The position numbers and the translations under genes are program-made. 64,000 bases of DNA from NCBI RefSeq assembly GCF_003224335.1, contig NZ_QKLF01000002.1, positions 372,001 to 436,000 on the forward strand. The letters run 5' to 3'. Within the stretch, counting starts at the first letter, position 1. The number at the start of each line of letters is the position of its first letter. Origin of the DNA: Curtobacterium sp. MCJR17_055. Its GTDB lineage: Bacteria > Actinomycetota > Actinomycetes > Actinomycetales > Microbacteriaceae. The notes beneath the pieces were generated by a model. The model saw only the letters and a program-made list of their open reading frames with translations, made no database searches and was not told where the DNA came from. Shown here one piece after another: positions 47,568 to 57,337 of this stretch.

Positions 47568-48932
47568 CTACTGCGGCATGTCCACGAACCGCGAGAACAT
47601 CCCGTGGAACGCCACCGTGATCGTGTCCGTCGGCCCGTTGCGGTGCTTCGCCACGATCAGGTCGGCTTCACCCTGCCGCGGGTTGTCCTTCTCGTACGCC
47701 GACTCACGGTGCAACAGGATGACCATGTCGGCGTCCTGCTCGATCGACCCGGATTCACGCAGGTCGGAGATCATCGGCTTCTTGTCGGCACGCTGCTCGG
47801 GTCCACGGTTCAGCTGCGACAGTGCGATGACGGGGACCTGGAGCTCCTTCGCCATGAGCTTGAGCGCACGGGAGAACTCGGACACCTCCTGCTGGCGGCT
47901 CTCGACCTTCTTGCCCGAGGTCATGAGCTGCAGGTAGTCGATGACGACGAGCTTCAGGTTGTGCTGCTGCTTCAGGCGCCGGCACTTGGCACGGATCTCG
48001 ACGAGGGTCATGTTGGGGGAGTCGTCGATGAAGAACGGAGCGTCGTTGATGCGCCCGCGGGTCTGCGCGATGGTGGTCCAGTCGCGGGTGTCGACGGTGC
48101 CCTTGCGCATGTTCTGCAGCGGGACGCTCGACTCGGCGGAGAGCAGACGCATGGCGATCTCGGCGCGGCCCATCTCGAGCGAGAAGAACGCGGCGGTCTG
48201 GTTGTGCTTCAGCGCGGCGGCGCGGCACAGGTCGAGCGCCAGGGTCGACTTTCCGAGTGCGGGTCGGGCGGCCACGATGATGAGTTGTCCGGGGTGGAAA
48301 CCGTTCGTCAGGGCGTCCATCTGGGCAAACCCCGTCGGGACGCCGGTCATCTGCCCGTCGCGACCCTTCGCGGCCTCGATCTCGTCGATGGCGGTGCCGA
48401 TGGCCTCGGTCAGGGGGACGTAGTCCTCGGTCTGCACACCACCGGCGACGTTGTAGACCTCGGCCTGCGCGCTGTTGACGAGGTCGGTGACCTCACCCTC
48501 GCTCGCGTAGCCCATCTGCACGATGCGGGTACCGGCCTCGACCAGACGACGGAGGACGGCCTTCTCGGCCACGATCGCCGCGTAGTACCCGGCGTTCGCC
48601 GCGGTCGGGACCATGCTGGTCAGGCTGTGCAGGTACTCGGCGCCACCACCGCGGGACAGCAGGCCCGTCTTCGTCAGCTCGTCGGTGACGGCGATGACGT
48701 CGGTCGGCTCACCGTGGGAGTACAGCGACAGGATCGCGTCGAAGATGACCTCGTGCTTGGGGATGTAGAAGTCGACACCGCGGGCGGTCTCGATGACGTC
48801 GGCCACGGCGTCCTTCGACAGCATCATGCCGCCGATCGTCGACTGCTCCGCGAGCATGTCGTGCGGGGGAGTCCGGTCGGCGTTCCGCTCGGCGTACTCC
48901 CGGGGGGCCGGCTCCAGATGCGCGATCGACAC
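47568..48932 (-). CDS. dnaB: Replicative DNA helicase DnaB
   Basis: This 454-residue hexameric ATPase unwinds DNA ahead of the replisome. The N-terminal primase-interacting domain (about 20-120, PPHDMLAEQSTIGGMMLS) is followed by a linker and a RecA-type motor. Walker A is RPALGKST (about 223-230), Walker B lies in LVVIDYLQLM, and LSQLNRGPEQR and DLRESGSIEQDAD complete the motor motifs. Many actinobacterial DnaB genes carry inteins, but this one is uninterrupted. It lies downstream of rplI, after a terminator and a 645-bp gap with tandem repeats and DnaA-box-like elements, so it is probably transcribed from its own promoter. Confidence 0.97.
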   Translation of the reverse strand: MSIAHLEPAPREYAERNADRTPPHDMLAEQSTIGGMMLSKDAVADVIETARGVDFYIPKHEVIFDAILSLYSHGEPTDVIAVTDELTKTGLLSRGGGAEYLHSLTSMVPTAANAGYYAAIVAEKAVLRRLVEAGTRIVQMGYASEGEVTDLVNSAQAEVYNVAGGVQTEDYVPLTEAIGTAIDEIEAAKGRDGQMTGVPTGFAQMDALTNGFHPGQLIIVAARPALGKSTLALDLCRAAALKHNQTAAFFSLEMGRAEIAMRLLSAESSVPLQNMRKGTVDTRDWTTIAQTRGRINDAPFFIDDSPNMTLVEIRAKCRRLKQQHNLKLVVIDYLQLMTSGKKVESRQQEVSEFSRALKLMAKELQVPVIALSQLNRGPEQRADKKPMISDLRESGSIEQDADMVILLHRESAYEKDNPRQGEADLIVAKHRNGPTDTITVAFHGMFSRFVDMPQ

Positions 48933-48944
48933 AGGTGCTCCTCA

Positions 48945-49012
48945 GTGTTCATGGCGGGGCGGTGTTCATGGCGGGGCGGTGCTCACGGCGGTGTGGTGTC
49001 CATGGCGGTGCT
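48945..49012. repeat. Four tandem 17-bp repeats before dnaB
   Basis: GTGTTCATGGCGGGGCG occurs at 48945-48961 and again unchanged at 48962-48978. Two diverged copies follow at 48979-48995 and 48996-49012. The array begins 13 bp upstream of the dnaB start, so it lies in the mRNA leader or promoter. On the minus strand each unit resembles CCGCCATGAACAC. Confidence 0.85.
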
Positions 49013-49523
49013 GGCGGACGACCCGCCGAACCGTCCCCCACCGAGCAGTTCTACCCCGGGCGACCGACATCCCCGAGTCGCTGGCTCACGCTACGGGTAC
49101 AGAGTTATCCCCAGCAACAGCACCTGTGGACAACTCTGTGGATCGATTGCGGAACACGCCGGAGACCTGTGTGGATGGTTGTGCACTCCGCTGTGGAGAA
49201 CTCCGCCGGAGAACACACTTTCGACTCCTGATCGGGACTTTTTCGTTCCACACCGTGTGTGGAGAACTCGACTTCAACTGCGAGTCGAAGGTTCACCTAC
49301 GAGCCTTCCACTGTGCAGAACCGACTTGACAAACGGCCTCGTGATCCGGTCCCACTCGGGTGGCTCCCAGGCGCAGGGCGGGGGCCGGCGGTAACCGGCC
49401 ATCGGTGTTCCTTGCACCGGAACCCCTCAGCCGACCAGGGCCTCCGGAGCGGTTCCGACCCCTTCCGACACGCCGGGAGGGCAACCGTGCAGGGCGCGGT
49501 CGTGCACCCGGTGCGGGAACGAC
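49013..49523. promoter_or_regulatory. dnaB upstream region with DnaA-box-like cluster
   Basis: This part of the long dnaB upstream gap contains TTATCCCCA (49105-49113), TGTGGACAA (49125-49133), TGTGGATCG (49137), TGTGGATGG (49170), and TGTGGAGAA twice (49192, 49258). All resemble the DnaA box TTATCCACA or its complement TGTGGATAA. The cluster spans about 160 bp. It could bind DnaA to link dnaB expression or initiation to DnaA level. I see no gene in this stretch. Confidence 0.55.
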
Positions 49524-49560
49524 GGAGGGCGGGCCTCCCGTGGTGGGAGACCCGCCCTCC
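49524..49560 (-). terminator. Terminator of the rpsF-ssb-rpsR-rplI operon
   Basis: Arms 49524-49539 and 49545-49560 pair over 16 positions with one mismatch around a five-base loop. The hairpin starts 17 bases after the rplI stop codon. Confidence 0.85.
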
Positions 49561-49577
49561 GGCGGTGCTGTGTGCTG

Positions 49578-50030
49578 CTACTTCGCGGCGACGACCTTCA
49601 GCGAGATGGTCGCGACGATGTCCTCGCGCAGACGCACGGTGGCCTCGTGGTCACCGACGGTCTTGATGGTCGCGGGGACCTCGACCTTGCGCTTGTCGAG
49701 CGAGCCGACGCCCTGCGCCTGGACGGCGTCAGCGACGTCAGCCGGGCGGACGGAGCCGAACAGACGACCGTCCTTGCCGGCCTTGACCGACAGCTGGATG
49801 GTGGCGTTCTCGAGCTTCATCTTGAGGTCCTGTGCCTCTTCGATGGTGGCGAGCTCGCGCGCGGTGCGAGCTGCACGGATCGACTCGATCTGCTTCTCGC
49901 CGCCCTTCGACCACGACACGGCGAAGCCCTGCGGGATCAGGTAGTTGCGGGCGTAGCCGTTCTTGACGTCGACGACGTCACCGGCGGAACCGAGGCCGGA
50001 GACCTCGTGGGTGAGGATGAGCTTCGACAT
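49578..50030 (-). CDS. rplI: Large ribosomal subunit protein bL9
   Basis: This 150-residue protein binds 23S rRNA at the base of the L1 stalk. The N-terminal domain [35 protein letters not shown] is the family signature. A long connecting helix (about 40-75) and the C-terminal domain (about 80-150, with [17 protein letters not shown]) follow. It is the last gene of the rpsF-ssb-rpsR-rplI operon and follows rpsR by 14 bp. The standard length and complete domains indicate a functional copy. Confidence 0.98.
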   Translation of the reverse strand: MSKLILTHEVSGLGSAGDVVDVKNGYARNYLIPQGFAVSWSKGGEKQIESIRAARTARELATIEEAQDLKMKLENATIQLSVKAGKDGRLFGSVRPADVADAVQAQGVGSLDKRKVEVPATIKTVGDHEATVRLREDIVATISLKVVAAK

Positions 50031-50044
50031 GTGTCGACCTCCGA

Positions 50045-50302
50045 TCAGCGGCCGGAGCCGGCGTAGGGGAGGAGCGCCATCTCACGGGCGTTCTTCACGG
50101 CACGGGCGATGAGGCGCTGCTCCTGGACGGAGACGCCGGTGATGCGACGGGCGCGGATCTTTCCACGCTCCGAGATGAACTTGCGCAGGGTCGCGACGTC
50201 CTTGTAGTCGATGACGCCGACCTTGATCGCCTTCGCGGGAGCGGCGTTCTTGCCGCCCTTGCCGCGAGGCTTCCGGCGGTCGCCGGTGCTCTTTCCAGCC
50301 AT
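50045..50302 (-). CDS. rpsR: Small ribosomal subunit protein bS18
   Basis: This 85-residue ribosomal protein binds 16S rRNA next to S6 on the platform of the small subunit. The basic N-terminal tail ([16 protein letters not shown]) is followed by the conserved core [51 protein letters not shown]. It has no zinc-binding cysteines, so it is the Cys-minus type. It lies between ssb and rplI, in the usual bacterial order, and pairs with S6 both in assembly and in feedback control of the operon. Confidence 0.98.
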   Translation of the reverse strand: MAGKSTGDRRKPRGKGGKNAAPAKAIKVGVIDYKDVATLRKFISERGKIRARRITGVSVQEQRLIARAVKNAREMALLPYAGSGR

Positions 50303-50357
50303 TGTTCTTCCTTACAGAGAGAGAAGTTGTGTGTCCGTCAGACCGTGTGGTCGCGGA

Positions 50358-50924
50358 TCAGAACGGGGTCTCGTCGTCGTAGGTGCCGCCGGGGGTGCTC
50401 CACACGTCGTTCGACTGTGCGTTGCCGCCGCCCTGCTGACCACCCTGCGGGGACCACGGTGCGTCGGACTGACCGCCGCCACCGGAGTTGCCGCCGAAGC
50501 CACCGCCGGAGTTGCCCCCGCCGCCGACCTGGCCGCGCCCGCCGCCACCGCCGCTGCCACCCGGTGCACGGGTGATCTGGGCGGTCGCGTACCGGAGCGA
50601 GGGGCCGATCTCGTCGACCTCGAGCTCGATGCTCGTCCGCTGCTGACCCTCACGGTCCTGGTAGGAACGCTGACGGAGACGACCCTGCGCGATGACGCGC
50701 GAGCCCTTCGTCAGCGACCCCGCCACGTGCTCGGCGAACTCGCGCCACACACTCGCACGGAGGAACAGCGCGTCGCCGTCCTTCCACTCGTTCGCCTGAC
50801 GGTCGAACGTGCGAGGGGTCGACGCGATGGTGAAGTTCGCCACGGCGAGCCCGTTCTGCGTGTAGCGCAGCTCCGGGTCCGCGGTGAGGTTGCCCACCAC
50901 CGTGATGACGGTTTCGCCGGCCAC
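50358..50924 (-). CDS. ssb: Single-stranded DNA-binding protein
   Basis: This 188-residue tetrameric protein coats single-stranded DNA during replication and repair. The N-terminal OB fold (about 1-110) starts [21 protein letters not shown] and includes [24 protein letters not shown] Gly/Gln/Ser-rich linker (about 115-180) leads to the acidic tip DDETPF, which recruits partner proteins. The conserved tip shows that the C-terminus is intact. It is co-transcribed with rpsF, three bases after its stop, and followed by rpsR. Confidence 0.98.
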   Translation of the reverse strand: MAGETVITVVGNLTADPELRYTQNGLAVANFTIASTPRTFDRQANEWKDGDALFLRASVWREFAEHVAGSLTKGSRVIAQGRLRQRSYQDREGQQRTSIELEVDEIGPSLRYATAQITRAPGGSGGGGGRGQVGGGGNSGGGFGGNSGGGGQSDAPWSPQGGQQGGGNAQSNDVWSTPGGTYDDETPF

Positions 50925-50927
50925 GGG

Positions 50928-51317
50928 CTACTCGGCGCTCGCGGTCGTGGCGGCCGAAGCCGACGCGTTGGCGGCCTTGCGGGCGGCACGGGCCTCGTCG
51001 CGCTCCTTCTGAGCGGCGACCTGGGCCATGCCCTCTTCGGCGCGGAGGACCTTGGTGCGCAGGACGGCCTCGGAGAGACCGAGCTGGCGGTCCAGCTCCT
51101 TGGCGGAGTCGGCGGACGACGTGAAGTTCACGACGGCGTAGATGCCCTCGTTCTTCTTCGCGATCTCGTACGCGAGCCGGCGACGGCCCCAGACGTCCAC
51201 GTTGTCGACGGTGCCACCGTCGTTGCGGATGACCGCGAGGAACTTGTCCAGGCTGGGAGCGACGGTGCGCTCATCGATCTCGGGGTCGAGGATCGCCATC
51301 AGTTCGTACTGGTGCAT
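50928..51317 (-). CDS. rpsF: Small ribosomal subunit protein bS6
   Basis: This 129-residue protein forms a heterodimer with S18 on the 16S rRNA platform. The family signature is [19 protein letters not shown], with [23 protein letters not shown] in the middle. The C-terminal tail (about 100-129) is Ala-rich and extended, as often in actinobacteria. ATG 51317 is chosen because AGAGGAGGT lies just upstream; the longer frame is leader sequence. It is the first gene of the operon. The leader carries a hairpin that may be the S6:S18 autoregulatory site. Confidence 0.98.
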   Translation of the reverse strand: MHQYELMAILDPEIDERTVAPSLDKFLAVIRNDGGTVDNVDVWGRRRLAYEIAKKNEGIYAVVNFTSSADSAKELDRQLGLSEAVLRTKVLRAEEGMAQVAAQKERDEARAARKAANASASAATTASAE

Positions 51318-51345
51318 GCGGAACCCACCTCCTCTGGTCTCAGCG

Positions 51346-51366
51346 GCCCCGGGCAGTTCCCGGGGC
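51346..51366 (-). promoter_or_regulatory. Leader hairpin of the rpsF operon
   Basis: GCCCCGGG (51346-51353) pairs with CCCGGGGC (51359-51366) around five bases, 29 bases upstream of the rpsF start. Its 3' side on the mRNA is followed directly by CCG. In several bacterial phyla the S6:S18 dimer binds such a leader hairpin with CCG nearby to repress its own operon. A -10-like TACGAT lies near 51420 on the minus strand. Confidence 0.45.
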
Positions 51367-51477
51367 AGGAGGGTTGATGCATGTGTCTCGGCACGCTGCA
51401 TGCGCGCGAGACAACCTGCCCATCGTAGCGGACGGCCTGGAGGCGCGCCACCGGCTGTGCAGAGCGACCGGCGCCGG

Positions 51478-52929
51478 TCAGGCGGACGCGTCGCGGGACG
51501 CCCACCAGGCGCGGAGGCGCGCCTCGGCGTCCTCGGGGCCGAGCGGCCCCTCGTCCATCCGCGCCTCGAGCAGGAAGCGGTACGCCTCGCCGACGGCCCG
51601 CCCCGGCGGGATGTCGAGGATGCGCATGATGTCGTCGCCCGTCAGGTCCGGACGCATGGAGTCGAGTTCCTCCTGCTCCGCGAGGACGGCGATCCGGGCC
51701 TCCAGGTCGTCGTAGGCGAAGCCGAGCCGGTCCGCCTTCCGACGGTTCCGGGTGGTGACGTCGGAGCGGGTGAGCTCGTGCAACCGCTCGAGCTGGTCGC
51801 CGGCGTCGCGGACGTAGCGGCGGACGGCGGCGTCGGTCCAGGCGCCCTCGGTGTACCCGAAGAACCGGAGGTGCAGCTCGATCAGGCGCGCGACCGAGGC
51901 GATCGTGTCGTTGTCGAACCGCAGCGCCCGCAGTCGCTTCTTCGCGAGCTTGGACCCGACCAGGTCGTGGTGGTGGAAGCTCACCGCGCCGCCGGGCTCG
52001 AGCTTGCGGGTCGCGGGCTTGCCGATGTCGTGCAGGAGCGCGGCGAGCCGGAGCACGGTGTCGGGGGCGTCGCCGGGGTGACGCTCCGCCTCGTACCCGA
52101 TCGCCTGGGTCAGGACCGTGAGCGAGTGCTCGTACACGTCCTTGTGGTGGTGGTGCTCGTCGATCTCGAGCTTCATCGCCGGCAGCTCGGGCAGGATCCG
52201 CTCGGCGATCCCGGTGTCGACGAGGAGCCGGAGCCCCTCGACCGGGTCGGACGTGTTGAGCATCTTCACGAGCTCGTCCCGCACGCGCTCGGCGGAGACG
52301 ATGTCGATCGAGTCGGCGAGGTCGGACATCGCGCCCCGGACGTCGTCGGACGCCGTGAACCCGAGCTGCGCCGTGAACCGTGCCGCCCGCATCATCCGGA
52401 GCGGGTCGTCGCGGAAGGAGATCGGGGCAGCCTGTGGGGTCGCCAGACGTCCGGCGAGCAGGTCCTCGACACCGCCGTGCACGTCGACGAGTTCCCGCTG
52501 GGGGAGTCGGAGCGCCATCGCGTTGACGGTGAAGTCGCGGCGGAGCAGGTCGTCCTCGATGGTGTCGCCGAAGGTGACCTCGGGCTTGCGGGTCTCGCCG
52601 TCGTAGACGTCGCTGCGGTAGGTCGTGATCTCGACCTGCTCGCCCCGGACCAGTGCGGCGATGGTGCCGAACTGGCGCCCGACGTCCCACGTCGTCTTCG
52701 CGAGGGGTCCGACGATCGCCAGGATCTCGTCCGGACGTGCGTCGGTGGTGAAGTCGAGGTCGGTCACCGGGCGGCCGAGGAAGGCGTCGCGGACGGGCCC
52801 GCCGACGAGGGCGAGCTCGTGACCGGCGGCGGCGAACGCCCGTGCGAGGACGTCGACGGTGTCGGTGGCGGCGAGTGCGTCGAGACGTTCGACGGCCTGG
52901 GCTACGGACTGCATGACGCCGTCGATCAT
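51478..52929 (-). CDS. cca: CCA tRNA nucleotidyltransferase
   Basis: This enzyme of about 483 residues adds or repairs the CCA end of tRNAs without a template. The nucleotidyltransferase head has [11 protein letters not shown] and TDLDFTTDA, where the two Asp bind metal. [11 protein letters not shown] and [18 protein letters not shown] follow. A C-terminal HD domain ([11 protein letters not shown], then FHHHDLVG) is typical of the actinobacterial form. The start is uncertain: ATG 52929 is used, ATG 52914 is in frame, and neither has a clear ribosome binding site. It is divergent from the DUF6049-MurJ gene, the same arrangement as Rv3907c/Rv3909 in mycobacteria. Confidence 0.95.
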   Translation of the reverse strand: MIDGVMQSVAQAVERLDALAATDTVDVLARAFAAAGHELALVGGPVRDAFLGRPVTDLDFTTDARPDEILAIVGPLAKTTWDVGRQFGTIAALVRGEQVEITTYRSDVYDGETRKPEVTFGDTIEDDLLRRDFTVNAMALRLPQRELVDVHGGVEDLLAGRLATPQAAPISFRDDPLRMMRAARFTAQLGFTASDDVRGAMSDLADSIDIVSAERVRDELVKMLNTSDPVEGLRLLVDTGIAERILPELPAMKLEIDEHHHHKDVYEHSLTVLTQAIGYEAERHPGDAPDTVLRLAALLHDIGKPATRKLEPGGAVSFHHHDLVGSKLAKKRLRALRFDNDTIASVARLIELHLRFFGYTEGAWTDAAVRRYVRDAGDQLERLHELTRSDVTTRNRRKADRLGFAYDDLEARIAVLAEQEELDSMRPDLTGDDIMRILDIPPGRAVGEAYRFLLEARMDEGPLGPEDAEARLRAWWASRDASA

Positions 52930-53025
52930 CCCAGATGATGACGGCGAGCACCTGCGCGCCCGCCTGTCGTCATGGTCGTGCCTCATACACTCGTCGTGGC
53001 CCGCTCACGACCAGGGCCCTCTCAC

Positions 53026-56000
53026 ATGCAGATACTCCGTACCGTGCTCGCCGCCGCCGCGTCCGCCCTGGTCGCCACCGGTCTGGTCATCGCGCCCGCC
53101 GCGATGGACGTCGCCGACGCCGCCACCACCACGAAGCCCGCCGATCCGAGCGCCGCACAGTCCGGCACCACCTCCGTCGCGCTGACCCCGTCGGGGCGAG
53201 GGGTCCTCGAGCTCGGTGACGACCTCTCGCTGTCCCTCACCGTGACGAACGACACGGACGCCGCGCTGCCCGCGGGGAGCGCCGACCTCGACATCATCCG
53301 ACCCGTGGTCGGGACCCGGGACATCCTGACCGACTGGTTGGGCGACACCACGCCTGACGGTTACCCCGGTGAGCCCATGGGCGAGGTGGACGTCCCGGTC
53401 GTCCCGGCACACCGCTCCGTCACGGTCAGTGACATCAGCGTCCCGTTCGCCGACGTCCGACTCGGCACGCTCAACCCGTTCGGTGCACGACGCATCGCGG
53501 CCTCGTACGCAGCCGGCTCGACGTTCGCGGTCGGGCGGTCCGCCTTCACCTGGAACCCCGCGCTCGACCGCGCGCCCGTCGACGTCGCCGTCGCGATGCC
53601 CGTGACGGTGCCCGCGACCGAGGACGGCGTGCTCACCGCCGGTGCGCTCGCCTCGGCCACCGCGGTCGACGGCACGCTGACCCAGCAACTCGACGCAGCG
53701 GAGGACCACAGCGTCGCCCTCGCCGTCGACCCGCGGATCATCGCGTCGATCCGGCTCCTCGGGGACGACGCCCCGAGCACCGCGACGGCCTGGCTGGAGC
53801 GCCTGGAGGGCCTGCGGAACGAGAAGTTCCCGCTCACCTACGCGGACGCCGACGTCACCGGACTCCACCAGGCCGGGTCGCCGGGCATCGCCGCGCCGAT
53901 CTCCTTCGACCAGGCGATCGCCGCCGCCGTCGAGGACGACCGCTTCCCGGGCGCGACCCCGAGCCCGACGGCCATGCCCGCGGACGGGGCCACCCCCGGG
54001 ACCTCGAGCACCGACGCACCGGACCAGGACGGTGTCGGCGCCACCGACGCGGCGACCGGTCCCGCGAGCCCCGGCGACCCGACGGACGACGGCAGCACCA
54101 CGGAGCCGGACGCCCCGACGACCATCCCCACGTCGGAGTCGCTCGTCGACTTCCCGTGGACGCTCGACACCGTCGCCTGGCCCGCCGACGGCACCGTCGC
54201 CACCGACGACCTGCCGGCCCTCAGCGAGGCCGGGTACCGCTCCACCATCGTCTCGAGCGGCAACACCTCCGCCGGTGCCGGTGCCACCGTCGCCGCGTCG
54301 GAGTCCATCGGTCCGACGCAGGGGCTCGTGGCCGACCAGGCGATGTCGGCGCTCCTCCGGGACGCCGCCGGTGCCACGAACGGTCGCGCCTACACGGACG
54401 CGATGTCGGAACTCACCGCCACCCTGGCGACCGTGGCCGTCCAGGGCACCGCGACCGGGCCGCTCCTCCTCACGCTCGACCGGTCCTGGCCGACCGACTC
54501 CAGCCGCCTCGACCAGGCCCTGGACACCCTCGAGAGCACCGTCTGGGTCTCGCCGACGGACTTCTCCACCGTGGTCGACGCCACCCCCGGCTCGCTCACG
54601 CTGCAGAGCGCCAGCGTCGACGACGACCGGCTCGAGACGCTCCGCCGCCTGGTCGGGTCGGAGCAGGACCTCACCGACTTCGCCAGCGCCGTGCAGGACC
54701 CCGCGTCCGTCACCGCCCCCGCCCGGCTCGCGACCCTCGCGGCGGCCTCGAACGCGTGGCGTGCCGACCCCGAAGGCCTCTCGACGGCGATCGACACGCT
54801 CGTCGCCGACAACGACGAGACCGTGAACAGCGTCAACATCGTCAACTCGAGCGACATCACCCTGCTCGGTGACCGGTCCTCGTTGCCGATCTCGGTGCGG
54901 AACCGGTCCGACCACGCCGTCACCGTCTTCCTGACCGTCTCGCCGTCGAACTCGTTCCTGCGCATCGAGCAGAACGCGGTCGAGGTCACCATCCAGCCCC
55001 GCTCCTCGACCCGCACCACCTTCCCCGTGCAGTCGGTCGCGAACGGCAAGGTCGCCCTGTCGATGTCGCTGACGAGCGCGACCGGGGCCCGGATCTCGAC
55101 GCCCGCGACGGTCGAGATCAACGTGCAGGCGCAGTGGGAGACGGTCATCACGGCCGTCGCCGCCATCGCGGTCATCGCAGTCTTCGGCTTCGGCATCATC
55201 CGCAACGTGCGGCGCCGACTCCGTCGTCGCAACGGGGAGCCCGAGCCCGAGGACGAGGACCCGAACCGTCCGCTCGAGGTCCAGCCGCCGGCGCCGGGGG
55301 AGCCCGCCGTCGACACCCCGCCTGGAGGCCCGAGCCCCGTCCCCGGGGCCGCCCCCGTTCCCGGGGCCGCCACCGCGATCGCCGCGGCCAGCTCCGGCAC
55401 CGACACGGTGGCGGCCGACGGCGACCGGCTCGAGGACGCGATCATGCGAGCCGGGGTGCAGTCGAGCCTCCCGGCAGACCACCACGACGACGACAGCACC
55501 CGTGACGACCGTCGCCAGCCCACCGACCGCCGTGCGTCCGAGGAGCCGACCATCAGCACCACCCCGCCCACCACGACCGGGAACGTCGACACCGCAGCGG
55601 AGGGCGGACGCGACCTCGGACGGGCGAGTGCCCTGCTCGCGGTCGGGACGATGGTGTCGCGGCTGCTCGGCTTCGCGAAGACGTTCGTGCTCGCGTACGC
55701 CATCGGGCAGGCGAACTCCCGTGCGGCGGACGCGTTCGCGGTGTCGAACCAGCTCCCGAACAACATCTACGCGCTCATCGCCGGCGGCCTGCTCTCCGCG
55801 GTGCTCATCCCGCAGATCGTCCGCTCGATGAGCCAGAACGGCGACGGCGGGCGCGCCTACGTGAACAAGATCGTGACGCTCGGCGGCTCGGTCTTCGTCG
55901 TGATCACCGTCATCGCGACCCTGCTCGCCCCGGTCCTGGTCCGCGTGTACGCCGCGCAGGCGGACGACGGCAAGGGCTTCTCCCCGGCGGCGACGGACCT

Positions 56001-57231
56001 GGCGGTCGCCTTCGCGTTCTGGTGCCTGCCGCAGATCCTCTTCTACGCGATGTACTCGCTGCTCGGCGAGGTCCTCAACGCCAAGCAGGTGTTCGGTCCG
56101 TTCACCTGGGCGCCGCTCATCAACAACGTCATCGCGATCGCCGGCCTCGTCGTGTTCATCGCGCTGTTCGGCAACCGCACGATGAACGCGGGGACGGAAG
56201 ACTGGACGCCGCTGAAGATCGCGGTGCTCGCGGGCAGCGCCTCCCTCGGTGTCCTCGCGCAGGCGGCCTTCCTGCCGTTCTTCTGGAAGCGCGCCGGCCT
56301 GACCTTCCGACCCGACTTCCGCTGGCGGGGCGTCGGCCTCAAGGCCACCGGGACGGCGGCCGGATGGCTGTTCGCGATGATCCTCGTCACGCAGCTGGCC
56401 GGGATCGTGCAGTCCCGCGTGGCATCGCTCGGCTCCGGCAACGCCGGCAACGCCGTGCTGCAGAACGCCTGGCTGCTGTTCATGCTGCCGCACTCGATCA
56501 TCGCCGTGTCGATCGCCACCGCGTACTTCACGCGGATGAGCCACGACGCCGAACGCGGCGACCTGGCCGCCGTCCGCCGCAACCTGTCGCTGTCCCTGCG
56601 GATCGTCGGCCTGTTCACGGTGTTCTCGGCCGTCGCGCTCATGGTGGTGGCGGTGCCGTTCGGCCGGATGTTCTCGAACACCTTCGAGGGCGCGGTGTCC
56701 ATCGGCGGTGTGCTGCTGGCCTACATGCCCGGCCTGGTGCTGTTCAGCATGCTCTTCATCATCCAGCGGGTGTTCTGGGCCATGCACGACCACCGGACCC
56801 CGTTCCTCATGCAGCTCGTGCAGTCGGGCCTGTTCGTCATCGGGGCCCTGGCCGTGACCGCGCTGCCCGGGCAGGTCATCGGTCTCGCCGTCGCCGCGTG
56901 CACGACCGTCGCCGGGTCGGCCCAGACGATCGTGGCGCTCGTGCTCGTCCGTCGGCGGCTCGACGGCATCGAGGGCCCGGTGGTCACCCGGTCGCACCTG
57001 CAGTTCGTCGTCGCCGCACTCGTGGCCGGCGCCGTCGGCCTCGTCGTCGTCCACTTCTTCGGGGCCTTCCGCCAGGACGGCTTCGCCATGGCGGACTTCA
57101 CGAGCGCGGCCATCACCGTCGTCCTCGGCGGGGTCGTCATGGTGGCCGTGTACTTCGGCGTCCTGGCGGCCATCCGCAACGCCGAGGTGCGCAGCGCCGT
57201 CGACCTCGTCCGGGCACGACTCGGCCGCTGA
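53026..57231 (+). CDS. murJ: Fused DUF6049 ectodomain and lipid II flippase MurJ
   Basis: One uninterrupted frame of 1401 residues combines two proteins usually encoded separately. Residues 1-32 are a signal peptide. About 35-700 is the DUF6049 exported domain, with a Pro/Thr/Asp-rich insert near 300-370. A helix (about 703-728) is followed by the stop-transfer RRRLRRR, then a long disordered linker (about 735-860). MurJ begins at DLGRASALLAVGTMVSRLLG (about 862) and supplies 14 helices to the end. MurJ moves lipid II across the membrane for peptidoglycan synthesis. The topology fits: the linker is cytoplasmic, as is the N-terminus of MurJ. ATG 53026 places the signal peptide correctly; 52972 is an alternative. 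A GTG at 55502 that could start a separate murJ is in the wrong frame. Confidence 0.88.
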   Translation: MQILRTVLAAAASALVATGLVIAPAAMDVADAATTTKPADPSAAQSGTTSVALTPSGRGVLELGDDLSLSLTVTNDTDAALPAGSADLDIIRPVVGTRDILTDWLGDTTPDGYPGEPMGEVDVPVVPAHRSVTVSDISVPFADVRLGTLNPFGARRIAASYAAGSTFAVGRSAFTWNPALDRAPVDVAVAMPVTVPATEDGVLTAGALASATAVDGTLTQQLDAAEDHSVALAVDPRIIASIRLLGDDAPSTATAWLERLEGLRNEKFPLTYADADVTGLHQAGSPGIAAPISFDQAIAAAVEDDRFPGATPSPTAMPADGATPGTSSTDAPDQDGVGATDAATGPASPGDPTDDGSTTEPDAPTTIPTSESLVDFPWTLDTVAWPADGTVATDDLPALSEAGYRSTIVSSGNTSAGAGATVAASESIGPTQGLVADQAMSALLRDAAGATNGRAYTDAMSELTATLATVAVQGTATGPLLLTLDRSWPTDSSRLDQALDTLESTVWVSPTDFSTVVDATPGSLTLQSASVDDDRLETLRRLVGSEQDLTDFASAVQDPASVTAPARLATLAAASNAWRADPEGLSTAIDTLVADNDETVNSVNIVNSSDITLLGDRSSLPISVRNRSDHAVTVFLTVSPSNSFLRIEQNAVEVTIQPRSSTRTTFPVQSVANGKVALSMSLTSATGARISTPATVEINVQAQWETVITAVAAIAVIAVFGFGIIRNVRRRLRRRNGEPEPEDEDPNRPLEVQPPAPGEPAVDTPPGGPSPVPGAAPVPGAATAIAAASSGTDTVAADGDRLEDAIMRAGVQSSLPADHHDDDSTRDDRRQPTDRRASEEPTISTTPPTTTGNVDTAAEGGRDLGRASALLAVGTMVSRLLGFAKTFVLAYAIGQANSRAADAFAVSNQLPNNIYALIAGGLLSAVLIPQIVRSMSQNGDGGRAYVNKIVTLGGSVFVVITVIATLLAPVLVRVYAAQADDGKGFSPAATDLAVAFAFWCLPQILFYAMYSLLGEVLNAKQVFGPFTWAPLINNVIAIAGLVVFIALFGNRTMNAGTEDWTPLKIAVLAGSASLGVLAQAAFLPFFWKRAGLTFRPDFRWRGVGLKATGTAAGWLFAMILVTQLAGIVQSRVASLGSGNAGNAVLQNAWLLFMLPHSIIAVSIATAYFTRMSHDAERGDLAAVRRNLSLSLRIVGLFTVFSAVALMVVAVPFGRMFSNTFEGAVSIGGVLLAYMPGLVLFSMLFIIQRVFWAMHDHRTPFLMQLVQSGLFVIGALAVTALPGQVIGLAVAACTTVAGSAQTIVALVLVRRRLDGIEGPVVTRSHLQFVVAALVAGAVGLVVVHFFGAFRQDGFAMADFTSAAITVVLGGVVMVAVYFGVLAAIRNAEVRSAVDLVRARLGR

Positions 57232-57337
57232 GCAGGGCCCAGACGGGGGACGTCCGCGGGCCTGACGCTCACGGCTGCCCGGGAATGGCCCGCGGCTAGC
57301 ATGGGTTGTCTCGGTGGCACGCAACGGAAGGGCAGTC

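Noticed and set aside
47568..48932. An intein in dnaB
   Set aside because: The helicase motifs run continuously at normal spacing and the protein has the standard length without an insertion.
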